Assembly (NCBI GenBank): GCA_001316125.1
Contig: BBCS01000005.1
Span: 1-64,000 of the forward strand
DNA length: 64,000 nt
Origin: Vulcanisaeta distributa JCM 11213
GTDB taxonomy: Archaea; Thermoproteota; Thermoprotei; Thermoproteales; Thermocladiaceae
Direction of reading: 5' to 3'
The position numbers and the translations under genes are program-made. Below are positions 43,070 to 53,407 of this stretch, piece after piece; the first letter of the stretch is position 1, and each line of letters begins with the position of its first letter. Under the pieces are notes generated by a model that worked only from the letters and a program-made list of their open reading frames with translations, searched no databases and was not told the DNA's origin.

Positions 43070-44154
43070 ATGCCAAAGGGGGGGAGGAAGAAAGTGCAGG
43101 AGCAGGAAGTTAAGGAAGAGAAGGAGGAGGAACCTGTCGAGGAGATCGAGGACACGGGCGAGGAAGGTGGTGAGAAGGGCACCGTTGTTACGGCAACAGT
43201 TAGTGGTGGTTATCCTGTGATTGATGTTGAGGAGATTGAGGGCGTTGGTAGAGTCACTGCTCAGAAGCTTAGGGAGGCTGGTTATAACACGGCGAGGGAC
43301 GTGGCTTCGCGAGTGTTAAGGAGCTTGCCGAGATACTTGGCAGTGAGGACAGGGCTAAGCAAATAATCGCCGCTGCCCAGAAGCTCATTGGCTTAACGCC
43401 ATTCATAACAGCCTACGAGCTTTACGAGAAGAGGAGGGGGGGTATTAGGAGGATCAGCACCGGCGTTAAGTCACTCGATGAGTTACTTGGTGGTGGTATT
43501 GAGACTAAGGCCATCACGGAGCTCGTTGGTGAGTTCGGTAGTGGTAAGACACAGCTTTGCCATCAACTGAGTGTCATGGTTCAATTGCCCGAGGATAAGG
43601 GTGGCTTGAAGGCCAAGGCTCTATACGTCGATACTGAGAACACCTTCAGACCCGAGAGGATAATGCAGATGGCTAAGTACAGGGGTTTGGACCCGCAGGA
43701 GGCTCTTAAGAATATCCTATATGCCAGGGCTTACAACAGTGATCATCAAATGATGATTATTGAGGAGAGTAAGAAGATTATCGAGAAGGAGAACATTGGC
43801 TTAATAGTCATTGACTCATTGGTAGCACACTTCAGGAGTGAGTACCCGGGCAGGGAGAATCTTGCCGAGAGACAGCAGAAGCTTAACCACCACATTGCCC
43901 AGCTACTTAGGATTGCGGATATATACAACGTGGCCGTCGTCGTCACCAACCAAGTGGTTGCGCAGCCGGATGTCTTCTTCGGGAACCCACTAAAGCCCGC
44001 TGGCGGTAATGTAATCGCTCATGGGGGGGCCACGTATAGGGTTTGGCTGAGGAAGGGTAAGGAGAATGTCAGGATTGCCAAGATATTTGACTCGCCATAC
44101 CACCCTGAGAGGGAGGTTACGTTTAGGATCACCGAGGAGGGTGTTGTTGATTAA
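43070..44154 (+). CDS. radA: RadA recombinase
   Basis: Archaeal RecA/Rad51 homologue for strand exchange. Acidic N-terminus, helix-hairpin-helix [16 protein letters not shown], Walker [10 protein letters not shown], the [12 protein letters not shown] block, Walker [12 protein letters not shown] and VVVTNQV. One base is lost at about 43320 (TCGGCG written as TCGCG). G7 tracts at 43436-43442 and 44023-44029 add Gly in RRGGIRR and AHGGATYR where RadA proteins have one. About 361 residues. Confidence 0.95.
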
Positions 44155-44230
44155 AATTAATCGCCATAAAACACTTACTTAGGTGCATAAGTCATACTTC
44201 ATGATTAAAACTATTTAATTAAGTGTAGTT

Positions 44231-44599
44231 ATGAGTGTCTTGATGGGTTTCGTTAAGGTTAGGGCTGGCATATTCAATCCAGCGGCGCCGGAGAGGACTG
44301 TGGAGGTTGATGGTATTGTGGATACTGGCGCGATCTATACCGTTATACGTAGAGACATACTTGAGGGACTTGGGATAAAACCAAGTAGGAGAAGAAGGTT
44401 TAAGGCATTTGGTGGTTATGTGGAGCGTGATGTTGGTGATGCAGGCCTTATACTCATGGGTGAAAGGAGGGTTGTACCCGTAATATTCGGTGAGACTGAG
44501 GATACGATGGTGATCGGCGTAACCGCACTCGAGATTTTCGGGCTTGAGGTGGACCCAGTCAGGGGAACGCTTAAGGAGGCCGAATTGCTCCTGCTTTAA
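44231..44599 (+). CDS. Retropepsin-like clan AA aspartic protease (DTGA type)
   Basis: 122 residues, intact. GIVDTGAIYTVIRRDILEGLGI is the classical retropepsin active-site strand with Asp present; FGETEDTMVIGVTALEIFGLEVDP is the C-terminal block. It contrasts with the two Asn variants at 7381 and 11248. Archaeal members are of unknown role; activity as a dimer is plausible. Confidence 0.7.
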   Translation: MSVLMGFVKVRAGIFNPAAPERTVEVDGIVDTGAIYTVIRRDILEGLGIKPSRRRRFKAFGGYVERDVGDAGLILMGERRVVPVIFGETEDTMVIGVTALEIFGLEVDPVRGTLKEAELLLL

Positions 44600-44623
44600 T
44601 TCCTCCTCCACAATCAATCTTCA

Positions 44624-45068
44624 TTAGAAGTTATCGAGTCTCTCAATCAGCGAATCCTCATCACCCAGGTACTTAATGTCAATCCTCTTCTCAAAACTAA
44701 TCAACTCAAAGTTAAGGCCTAAATCCCTTGCATACCTATAGACCTCCATCAACTCCTCCCTACTCGGTCTCCTAGCTAACTCCCTGAATTCCGTTGAACC
44801 TCGGCGAGTTTGGGTCTGTCTCGTTCTCCGGCCTGTACTGATCCATTATGTTAACCAAGACCCCCCCAGGCATGTTATCGGCGATCCACTTAAGCACGGG
44901 CTTTGAATCATCCTCGACGTGGCCTGGCATTACCAAGTGCCTAATTATCATGTCCTCACCCCCCCAATCATAGACAAGCTTATGATTCCTCGAGACAACC
45001 TCGAAGTACCTCGGTACCCTGGATATTCTAAAGGCGCATTTGTCATTGCCGTACTTGAAGTCAGGGAG
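44624..45068 (-). pseudogene. 3' part of a split radical SAM gene (PflA-like, COG1313 type)
   Basis: On the - strand, downstream of 45068: LPDFKYGNDKCAFRISRVPRYF, IIRHLVMPGHVEDDSKP, NIMDQYRP, then a break at about 44800 and EFRELARRPSREELMEVY to the TAA at 44626-44624. These are the C-terminal blocks of PflA-like radical SAM proteins whose N-terminal half (with CNLRCAFCQN) lies at 50544-51407, same strand and correct order. About 5.5 kb separates them. Confidence 0.78.
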
Positions 45069-45143
45069 CCCCCCCTGTAGGCCTTAGCAAATCGTGATGT
45101 ATTTATAAGCTCTAGTGATGAGAATTAATATTTAACGATAGGC

Positions 45144-45305
45144 ATGGAAGGCGCATTTGCAGGACATGATAATATGGAAAATATCGTATCAATGGTAAAG
45201 GATAAGCTAAAAATGGCTACAAGCCTTACTCAGTTTAATGATAAAGAATTTAACGAAGTAGGCACTTCCTTAAGCGAGAACTTCCTAATAAAATGTACGA
45301 AATAA
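45144..45305 (+). CDS. Small hypothetical protein in the insertion
   Basis: 53 residues, MEGAFAGHDNMENIVSMVKDK to NFLIKCTK. AT-rich codons like the next gene. No family recognised; helical and charged. Coding status is supported only by the clean frame and shared composition. Confidence 0.35.
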   Translation: MEGAFAGHDNMENIVSMVKDKLKMATSLTQFNDKEFNEVGTSLSENFLIKCTK

Positions 45306-45452
45306 ATTTGAATAATCTCGAAAATTTGCGAAATACGGTGCTAATTCATCATCATAATATTATTTATATAAATAACCTAGCACATTTATTATTAAAAGCA
45401 TTGGAGACGGGGGCAGTATGGTATTGAAGTAATAGACAGTGGTATTAAAATA

Positions 45453-46574
45453 ATGCCTCAAACAAACGATAATGACCTAAAGGACGTATATATCTTTGTC
45501 ACCTCAGTAAAAACGGTATCAATAATAACCAGGAATATTTACACAGACATAAAGGTAATTGGCAACTCAGGGCTATCGTTATTTAAAGTTATCCAAGCGG
45601 TAGCCGGCTTGTTGCTCGATGGTTCAATAATCGAGGGAAAACTCGTATTTACATCTAATAGCCCAGAACTTATTGCCTTAGCCATGCCAATACTTTCGGA
45701 TTTCATAAATGCATTTAATAATGAACCATTGCACATAAATTTCCAAGTTCGTGGCGCTACATTAACTATAAATGGTGAATTGCACCCAAGTTACGCCCTA
45801 ATGACGCCATCAATAAAAGGCTTAGGTTCCCATACAAAAGATACCTTTTTGAAATTAATAACTACAGGAACAGGTTTACTATTTGCATATGCCGCAGATG
45901 GATTAGGAAATTATGATAAAAGCATACATGTCGGTTACGCGGTCTCAGATGCATATAAAATAAATAATATACCAGCCCCCCCTAAGTGGTTTGCAAAAAG
46001 AATTGAAGAAATAACAAGCCTACCTATCAAGCATATTTATAATGACCAAATACGCTTTGATTCAGAAAATGCACGCATATTTGCCTGGATAATTCTATAT
46101 GAACTTTCAAAGATTGGCAATACAGCGATTAAGTTACCGCTCACGTTGTTTTACAGAATTCATGATCTAATTAAACATGCAGCATTATCGTATAGGGGTA
46201 AGGAATTAGCATATATTAACGTAAAAATACCTCTGGGTAATGACGCATTTAAGAGCGCTGAATTGCATACTGAATACTATAGCACATATAGGCTCAATAT
46301 CGGTATTTCATTTGCTAATGAAGCAAAGCAATTTGTAGAATACATAAATACATTTTTTAAAGAATTTAATATTAGCCCATATTTAAAATATTATAAGTAC
46401 GATAAAAGCATCATAATTACTGTACCCAAAGACGCACTCCCCCCCGCACTTTTAGGTATTGCGAACTTTTCAATAGAGGCCCAATCTGATAAGCTTATAA
46501 ATGTAATTAATACAATAAATAATGTTAGCTATAGGGCATATGAGGTTTTTCAACATTTCGCAATAAAAAAATGA
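45453..46574 (+). CDS. AT-rich 373-residue protein of unknown function
   Basis: Clean frame from MPQTNDNDLKDVYIF to the TGA at 46572-46574, no frame break, and codon choice far more A/T-ending than all neighbours, which suggests recent acquisition. It alternates beta-like and helical segments. Two blocks stand out: FAYAADGLGNYDKSIHVGYAVSD in the centre and a repeat-like pair of basic/aromatic segments (YINTFFKEFNISPYLKYYK). The Asp-Gly in the first recalls LAGLIDADG-type or PaRep-type proteins, but I cannot support either. Probably the element's own gene. Confidence 0.6.
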   Translation: MPQTNDNDLKDVYIFVTSVKTVSIITRNIYTDIKVIGNSGLSLFKVIQAVAGLLLDGSIIEGKLVFTSNSPELIALAMPILSDFINAFNNEPLHINFQVRGATLTINGELHPSYALMTPSIKGLGSHTKDTFLKLITTGTGLLFAYAADGLGNYDKSIHVGYAVSDAYKINNIPAPPKWFAKRIEEITSLPIKHIYNDQIRFDSENARIFAWIILYELSKIGNTAIKLPLTLFYRIHDLIKHAALSYRGKELAYINVKIPLGNDAFKSAELHTEYYSTYRLNIGISFANEAKQFVEYINTFFKEFNISPYLKYYKYDKSIIITVPKDALPPALLGIANFSIEAQSDKLINVINTINNVSYRAYEVFQHFAIKK

Positions 46575-46860
46575 ATTACTAGAGTATTTAAATTATATTA
46601 AAAAATATGAAAATCCATATTATTTCTACTCAGAAGGCTTAAATATAAGCAATAGTATATAGTGCCGCCAACCCATTGAATAGCTTAACGATAATATTAA
46701 AATAATCATGAATAGCACTATGAAAGTCTGTTTTGCGTTGGTGTAGTGCCTTAGCCACCATGTAGCTGTTGATTCATGTGGCGTGGTTATTCCTCATTAA
46801 GACTCATATTGAATCTTTATAAGTGAACTGCGGTGTTCTGTGGTTGGTGAGTGAGGGGGT

Positions 46861-47832
46861 ATGTGGGGGTTAGGCGTATCCCCGAGGTGGAGGGTCATCG
46901 GAATCGTGGGGATAATCGCAATGGCAATACTAGCCATAATACTAGCGAGTCCACACGTAGAGCCACTGCAGTCGGTGGATAAGGCATTGGGCTTGGTCCA
47001 GGTCCAGACGATCTACGTGCCGGTGAATCATACGGTGGTTAAGTACGTGAATCAGACGGTTGTTAAGTACGTCTATGTAAACCAGACCGTGCCCGTCTAC
47101 GTGAATAGGACGGTTTACGTCTACGTGTCAAGCAATGCGTCTGCCGTTGGGTTTAGCCTCGGTACGTGCCACCTATACAGCCTCGTCTTTAGTAACGGCT
47201 CGATTTGGACGCTGGGTTACTGGATGCCGCCGAGCAACGTTTGGAATGCAGTACTTCAAAACAACACAATCTTTGTCTGGTTACCCCTTGGGAAGACCAA
47301 ATTTGGCATTCAAGCAATGGACGAGCCCACATTCTACATAATAGTGCCGGGTGAGTATCCAGGCGTCGGCATGGTCCTCATGCCAATGCTCGTCGACATA
47401 CCATCAACGCCACAGCCCAACTGGGTAAACATGATATACATGGGCGACTGGCCGGGCGTTGGGCAGATAGTGGGTAATTTCATGAAGATTGAGAATGGGT
47501 CGCTAGTCTTTGCCCAGCCAGACCCATCAATGCCGCCGCCTACCCTACCCCTAAGCAACAGCACAACGATGGTACTTGCTATCGTTAGTGATTCCCTGGG
47601 CACACCACTTATAGTGCTCCCATGTAACTGGACGATTATAGTAACAAGAATGACACCACAACAGGCACTGACGCTACCGGCGCCGATGGGCATAGCAATC
47701 TCTAAAGAGTCACATTACGTTGTTTTAGGGAATTATAACTATGACCCATATGGGCCAACGTGGGGTTATAATGTCTGGAATACGGAATACCCAATGCAGA
47801 ATGTAACTAACTTACCATGGCCAATAGGGTAA
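46861..47832 (+). CDS. Surface membrane protein with N-glycosylation-sequon stalk
   Basis: 323 residues, intact. The N-terminal hydrophobic helix (VIGIVGIIAMAILAIILA) acts as signal or anchor. It is followed by a tandem repeat of about 9-11 residues with Asn-x-Thr sequons (VNHTV, VNQTV, VNQTV, VNRTV), then a beta-rich ectodomain with further sequons. This is the layout of an archaeal glycosylated surface protein. Lies inside the insertion, divergent from nothing close. Function in adhesion or defence is inference. Confidence 0.7.
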   Translation: MWGLGVSPRWRVIGIVGIIAMAILAIILASPHVEPLQSVDKALGLVQVQTIYVPVNHTVVKYVNQTVVKYVYVNQTVPVYVNRTVYVYVSSNASAVGFSLGTCHLYSLVFSNGSIWTLGYWMPPSNVWNAVLQNNTIFVWLPLGKTKFGIQAMDEPTFYIIVPGEYPGVGMVLMPMLVDIPSTPQPNWVNMIYMGDWPGVGQIVGNFMKIENGSLVFAQPDPSMPPPTLPLSNSTTMVLAIVSDSLGTPLIVLPCNWTIIVTRMTPQQALTLPAPMGIAISKESHYVVLGNYNYDPYGPTWGYNVWNTEYPMQNVTNLPWPIG

Positions 47833-47883
47833 GGTAATAAACATTTTAATGTCATAAAAATATTAATTAAATATTAATTAAAC

Positions 47884-50396
47884 TTAATTTGCCTTAGTTT
47901 GTACGCATGTTCCTGTTGCTGTTACTGTTATTGATGCTGAGCCTGAGGTCCCCCCCGTGGCGTAGGTTGTCGTGCCTTGTGGGCTGTAGCTACTTATTAC
48001 GGGTTGGCCACTGGTGCAGTAGAGGTTTGCATCCCAGGTAGCGCCTGGCTGTATCTGCGATCCTCCTGGTTTGGGCGTACACGGTCACTGAGACTTGAAG
48101 CGTTTGTGCGTTATTTATTGTCGTTATTGACCATGACTCTTGGGTTGCGCTGTATGGTGATAGTGACCAACTCACCGTGAATGTGTATGGATTCGTCCCA
48201 CTCGAGATCTGCGTCGGCCCGGTTAGCGTGACGTAGTCCTTCTGGTAGTAGGCTGTCCCGCTTATTGTTGCCGTGACGTTTTGGGTCAGGCCGCTTGGGC
48301 ATGTGTAGTAGACGCTTGGGTTCGTGCCTGTGGTTTGGGTTGGGTTGCTTGGGAGGTTCGTTGAACCACTGCCGCTGAAGCTTAATTCCCAGTACTGGAA
48401 CTGGTACCAACTTTGGCCTGAACCGCCGCTGGATGTCGTTACGCTGGACGGGGGGGCGCTGAAGTAGACCCAGGTACTCGACCACTGGGTATGAACGTGG
48501 TCCCGTTGGGGGGGCTGACGCTGACGGGTATGCCACTTGGGCTTGAGGTTGCCGACGTAGTTAGAAAACAACCGTATACAGTGGTCGGTGGTGGTTGGTT
48601 ACTCGTGCAGCTGACCGTGAATGTTACTGACCCTCCTGGGCTTGCCGATGTGCTGCTCGGGCTTATTGTGCATGTGTAGCCGCTTGGGTTGCTTGTTATT
48701 GAGGCTGTGAAGTCCACTGTGCCCGACGCCGTCACAGACCATGATGCGTCTGATGTGCCGCTCTTACTGCCGCTGGCGCTGCCGCTCCAACTAACGGACC
48801 AGCCAGCGCCGAGCGTGTCGTTAATCACACTAACGCTTATTGAGTTACTACCGCTTCCTGATGAGCCGCCGCAGTCCACCGTCACGTAGTAATTACCGGC
48901 TTTGTTTGGTGTGACGTATGTTGGACTTACGGTGCAGCCGCTGGATGCTGAGAAGTATATTTCATTGTTGGTTGGCTGTATTGAGAACCAGAAGAGGTTG
49001 GTTACTGAGCCTTGCCCATTGATATACTCGGTTGCGGCGCCCGTCGCCGTCACGGCCCAGGAATAACTACTGGGTGCATTCACTGTTAGGTAGAAATCCG
49101 CATAGCCACTGCTGCCACTCGATGATGGGCACCCGTCACTTCCATATATCGTGTAGTTCCCGGGTGCACTGTACGTGATTGGTGGGTTGGGGGGGTTTAG
49201 CTTGAGGTACGGCGTATTGGTGGTTTGAGGTGGGCAAGTGCCTGGTATCATCGCAAGCTGGATCGTCTCCACTGTGGCGCCTGGCGGGCCGTTGTATATT
49301 AGGAATGTTGACTGCCCATTTAATTGATTAGACGTGAAATACAACCAATTAGATATACCGTTTGGGTACTCAATCTTCACATCCCACCCCCAGTATGGGC
49401 CGGAGCCACTGACTGGGTATGGGTATGAGTAACTAACGGTGAAGTATATCGTCAATGTGCCAGTGCACTGCACGTTATACGTGTACTCGCCTGGGCCCGT
49501 TATTTGGGTGGGCCCGGTTATATTGCATGAGTTGTAGCCATAGGGTACGCTGGTTATTGAGGCCGACACACTCTGTGGGTAGTTGAGTACTTGGTTTACG
49601 TAGAGAGTTTGCGTGCTGCTTCCACTCCATGTCAAGCCACTTGGGGGGGATAGGCTTATTGACCAGCCGGCGCCGTATGGGTCATTAACCTGGATAGCCA
49701 CTGAGTAGCAGGTTACGTTGAATTTCTGCACACTACCGGCTGTGTATGTGCGCTGGTTTGGCTTGGCTGTATTTGGCATGTGTAACCGCCCGGGTTCTGG
49801 GTTATTGAGGCTTGGAAGCTGATCTGTATCGGCACGTAGGGCGGATTAATGAACCAAGCGTAGGATCGGCCCTGGCTCACCGAGTAGGACTGCCCAGCGT
49901 AGCTCCACGTTACAGACCAACCGGCGTTGTATGGGTCGTTGACGGTTACCTCGATTAGGCCAGTTCCATTCCCGCCTCCGGTTAGTGTGGCGAGTGCGTA
50001 GCCGCTGACCTTCACGTCGGTGCATGTGTTTGGTTCTGCGGCGTAGCATACAATGACCATGCTAGGCTTGGCTGGGTATGACGCGTTCTACCACTGGTTG
50101 TGTTTGAGGGTTGGCGAGTTCACGGTGATTACCTGCCCATTCGCCAGGAATACCTGCTTGACGAAGAGCGGCTCGGTCCCCGTGTTCACAACTCCCATGA
50201 ACCACTGCCCGTTGGGGGGGAGTGGTGCTGCATCCGCCACCGCCCACAGGTAATTCTCGATGATTTGATGATGGGCGTACGCGAAGTAGGCATATAACCC
50301 AACACCAGCCACAAAGCAGTACAACTGCACTGCCGAGGCCCTCCAGAGGCATGGATGGGTGTTTGAGCATGTCATGTGGCAGAGCATCTTCTTCAC
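47884..50396 (-). CDS. Large secreted protein with repeated beta-domains
   Basis: About 835 residues rejoined. The N-terminal hydrophobic segment (VQLYCFVAGVGLYAYFAYA) is a signal or anchor. Three copies of a about 65-residue unit share the pattern V-N-D-P-x-x-A-G-W-S-(V/I), ending N-P-x-G-Y-x-C-x-I, with paired cysteines; Ser/Thr/Gly/Pro-rich linkers separate them. The C-terminus ends ATGTCVQTKAN. An in-frame TAG interrupts at 50090-50088 and frame breaks lie near 49775, 48505 and 48080. Probable S-layer or adhesin-like protein. Confidence 0.65.
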
Positions 50397-50543
50397 ACTA
50401 TTTATTGAAAAGGGGGGGCGACTTAGTAATCAACGTGTGGAGCGACACAGGTGTATCAAACCTAATCGCATCACCCAAGTCCCGTCCAAAACCCCGCAAA
50501 GGAAATGCATTAAGCAGGATGGTGGGTATTACCCGCTCTTTCA

Positions 50544-51407
50544 AATATCCATCAATACTCTGAGTAATTTTGTGGCATTTACCGTCATGTAGAAATTGCT
50601 ATTCCATAGCATTGGCACGTTTAGGTCATTCCCGTAAAACGCCCAGTCCCTGGAGAAGTTGTAGGGTATGAAGTCTGCCTTAACAGAAAGTACGGCATCG
50701 TACTCCTCATCACTCAATTCATCAAGGACCTTAACGCCATCACGCGCAATTAACCTTATCGCCTCCGCAATATTATGAAGGTGTGGTGTGGGTTCACCAC
50801 CGACCCAGTTAATGTTGTGGACTCCCTCAAGCCTGAGGATGATTACGGTCGAGGCTATTTGTCTTGGGTTCATAACGACTCCATTAAATCTATCCCTGCT
50901 TATGTCAGCGTTTTGGCAGAAGGCGCATCGGAGGTTGCAGGATGTGAAGAATATGGTCCCGGAACCCATCACGCCACGTAGTGGTAATTCCTCACCAAGG
51001 TGGTGGAAGTACGTGGATACTCGGCTCGTTGAATCAAGCATGCATACGCCAAGCCTCCTGCCGCTCGTCCTATCAACCCTACAACGCCACTCACAGAATT
51101 CGCAATGCTTAATCATTCTCTTCGTGATCTCGGCAATTAGGTCTAGTAGTGATGGTGATGCCTTAGGCATGTCCCTAATGTCCACCTCATTGTTCCTGAC
51201 CCTGCGCCATAACTCGAGGAAGTCGTTTAAGGCTCTATCGAACTCCCTCCACAGCTCATTTTCGCTTAACTCAGTCAGTCTCTCATTAACGGGTATTCTA
51301 GCAGCTATGAGGTACTTAGCCGGCTTCCTATTAATGGATACCTCGTAGTACCAGGGCAATTTATTCCTGATGTATTTCCAGATCCATAGTCTTGAGAAAT
51401 TAAACAC
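50544..51407 (-). pseudogene. 5' part of a split radical SAM gene (PflA-like, COG1313 type)
   Basis: From ATG 51407: a helical leader, a cysteine pair segment HCEFCEWRCRVDR and GVCMLD, then FTSCNLRCAFCQNADISRD, the radical SAM CxxxCxxC motif, and NWVGGEPTPHLHNI. It stops after KLLRVLMDI at 50544 where the insertion starts. The missing C-terminal half is at 44624-45068. Before insertion the protein was about 440 residues. Activity is likely lost. Confidence 0.78.
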
Positions 51408-51494
51408 TAAAGATTAATGCATGCTGAGTCTTTAAAATGCTTATTAACGGTGGTAGGGTTTATAACTTCATAGGTATGTAGTTACTACATAGGT

Positions 51495-52104
51495 ATGGCG
51501 TTTCTCGATAGACCAGCTGAGGACCCGAGTGAGTTGTAGATAGGGAGGCTGAGGTTAGCAATTGAGATTTTCGGCATTAAATAGGGCGGTCACCCTGGTG
51601 GTTGGCTTTAGGCGTGTTGGTAAGACATCACTTATTAAAGCCGCCACGAAGGACATTGTCAGGGTATACATTGATGCAAGGAGGTTTGAGGGTATATTAC
51701 AATTAGTGAGGGTATCATTAATAAGGCTGTGGATGAGCTTGATGGTGTTGTTGGTTGATTATCGTTATTTGGCCTCACATACATCAGTAATCCAGGGCCT
51801 GAGGCTCTCGAAAGCTGTGGGTATTGCCTCGGGAATAGTTGAGGAGGAATTTTGTAACTTTGTTAGGGCCATGGGCTCAAGGAGGTATGTGCTTATAATA
51901 AATGCCCTCAAGCATGGTGCCACCTGGTCTGAGATTAAGAGATATCCCGAGTTAAGGGAAGGTAGGCCGATAAGTGATAGTGAGGTTACGAAGCTTCTTA
52001 GGAAGCTCGTGGATAATGGGTTCGTAATAAAGGTTAATAATGAGTACGTGATCGTCGATCCAATACTCAGGAGAATTAGTGATAGGGTTAGGTGTCGGGA
52101 TTAA
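51495..52104 (+). pseudogene. Decayed ATPase_2-family gene with internal deletion
   Basis: MAFLDRPAEDPSEL is followed by stops and shifts, then Walker A GFRRVGKTSLIKAA and, soon after, the C-terminal region (IVEEEFCNFVRAMGSRRYVLIINA, SEVTKLLRKLVDNGFVI). The Walker B and sensor region (about 130 residues in the intact relative at 8036) is missing. Lies directly beside the split radical SAM gene, in the flank of the insertion. Confidence 0.7.
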
Positions 52105-52136
52105 GCTTTAATTTAGATTTGTCTTAGCCATGATGT

Positions 52137-52599
52137 ATGGCGGATAGGGTTAGGCTTGCGATCGTGGTTGCGGAGTTTAATTACGATGTCACATACCTAA
52201 TGCTTCAGAAAGCCCTTGAGCACGCCAGGTTCCTTGGCGCTGAGGTTACCTACGTGGCTAAGGTGCCGGGTACATACGACATGCCCATAATAGTTGATGA
52301 GCTGCTCAGGAGGATGATGTTGATGCTGTGGCGGCAATAGGCGCCGTTATTCAGGGTGAGACTAAGCATGATGAGGTTGTGGCTCATCAAGCGGCTAGGA
52401 AGTTGATGGACCTGTCAGTGGAGCATAGGAAGCCCGTCGGCATGGGCATAATCGGGCCTGGGGGGGCAAACAGGATGCAGGCTTTGGAGAGGCTGAGGAG
52501 TACGCCAGGAGGGCTGTGGAGGCGGCGGTTAAATTAGCAAGGAGACTAGAGTTGCTTAAGGGTAGTAGGTATACGGGCACCACGGTATTCATAGAATAG
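52137..52599 (+). CDS. ribH: 6,7-dimethyl-8-ribityllumazine synthase
   Basis: Penultimate step of riboflavin synthesis. Blocks: [54 protein letters not shown] (phosphate and catalytic His site) and [16 protein letters not shown]. Breaks at about 52310 and about 52490, the second restored by one G (GAGAGGGCT). About 154 residues, the usual subunit size. Confidence 0.92.
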
Positions 52600-52759
52600 G
52601 ACAGCGCCTTACTGCGGTGAGGTTGGGAATATATTTATCCCTAAATGATCCTGCTATGAAGGTAATTATCAGCATTGGAGTCACTCTTCATCTCTCGGTA
52701 GGCGACTAAGCATCATCACGAGTTAGAACCTTATAACCCCTAGATTTATTTTATTCGTC

Positions 52760-53302
52760 GTGATAACCGTAGCCGTTGGTTCGAAGAACCCAAATAAGGT
52801 CAGGGGGCACGGAGCTCGCGTTTAAGCTAGCCGGCTTTAGGGTTAGGGTGATCTCCACTGAACCACCCAATGACTTATCTCCAGAGCCGATAGGCCTTGG
52901 CGAGATCATAAATGGCGCAATTAAGAGAGCTAGGTATGCGATAAACGCGGCCTCCAATGCCGAGTTCGGCGTTGGTATTGAGGCTGGGATTATGAAGATT
53001 GAGGGTTTTAATGAGGGTATTGACGTGACCATCGCCACAGTAATTGATAGGGATGGTAGGGTAACCCTCGGCATGAGCCTGGTTTCATGGTACCCAGAAA
53101 ATTCATGAAGGAGGTGTTACAGGGAGTTGAATTGAATGAGGTCGTAAGTAGGTATTACGGTGAACCCGACATAGGCAGGAAATACGGTTTAATTGGTGTG
53201 TTGACTAGGAGGTTCATAGACAGAGTTGTGCTTAATACGGAAGCCGTCTACATGGCTTTAATACCCAGGATGCCGTGGAACGCGGAATTATTTAAGGATT
53301 GA
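52760..53302 (+). CDS. Inosine/xanthosine triphosphatase (YjjX/DUF84 type)
   Basis: House-cleaning NTPase. GTG start: ITVAVGSKNPNKVRG, then EPIGLGEIINGAIKRARYAI and FGVGIEAGIMKIEGF, DVTIATVIDRDG, the DUF84 blocks, with a C-terminal RYYGEPDIGRKYGLIGVLTRRFIDR. Breaks at about 52805 (G5 should be G4 or G7) and about 53093. About 180 residues. Its stop adjoins the first palindromic repeat. Confidence 0.85.
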
Positions 53303-53372
53303 ACGTGTTGGGCAGGCAGAGTGAAGGTAAGATTAATCTTACCTCCACTCTTCCAGTCCAAGCTTTGACAAG
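53301..53372. repeat. Palindromic repeat, copy 1
   Basis: Inverted-repeat arms 53315-53334 and 53335-53354 meet without loop at AAGATT/AATCTT; two mismatched positions. The flanks GAACGTGTTGGGCAGGCAG (left) and CCAGTCCAAGCTTTGACA (right) are shared with copies 2 and 3 respectively. It follows an ORF stop by 0-2 bp. Confidence 0.75.
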
Positions 53373-53407
53373 TAATGCAACTTCCTGGGTCATGGGGGGG
53401 TGCTTAT

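Larger units (their letters stand above)
45069..50543. mobile_element. About 5.5-kb insertion splitting a radical SAM gene
   Basis: The bounds are where the radical SAM reading stops and resumes (VLMDI at 50544; LPDFKYG at 45068). The family continues VDxYLPDFKYG, so at most a codon or two is lost. Inside are a small frame, an AT-rich 373-codon gene, a sequon-rich membrane protein and a large secreted protein on the other strand. I see no transposase or integrase motif, and no convincing terminal inverted repeats or target duplication. Bounds may be off by a few bases because the left edge abuts a C7 run. Confidence 0.68.

Noticed and set aside
45453..46574. LAGLIDADG endonuclease or PaRep-type protein
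   Set aside because: Only one loose Asp-Gly block; no second motif or catalytic pair can be shown.
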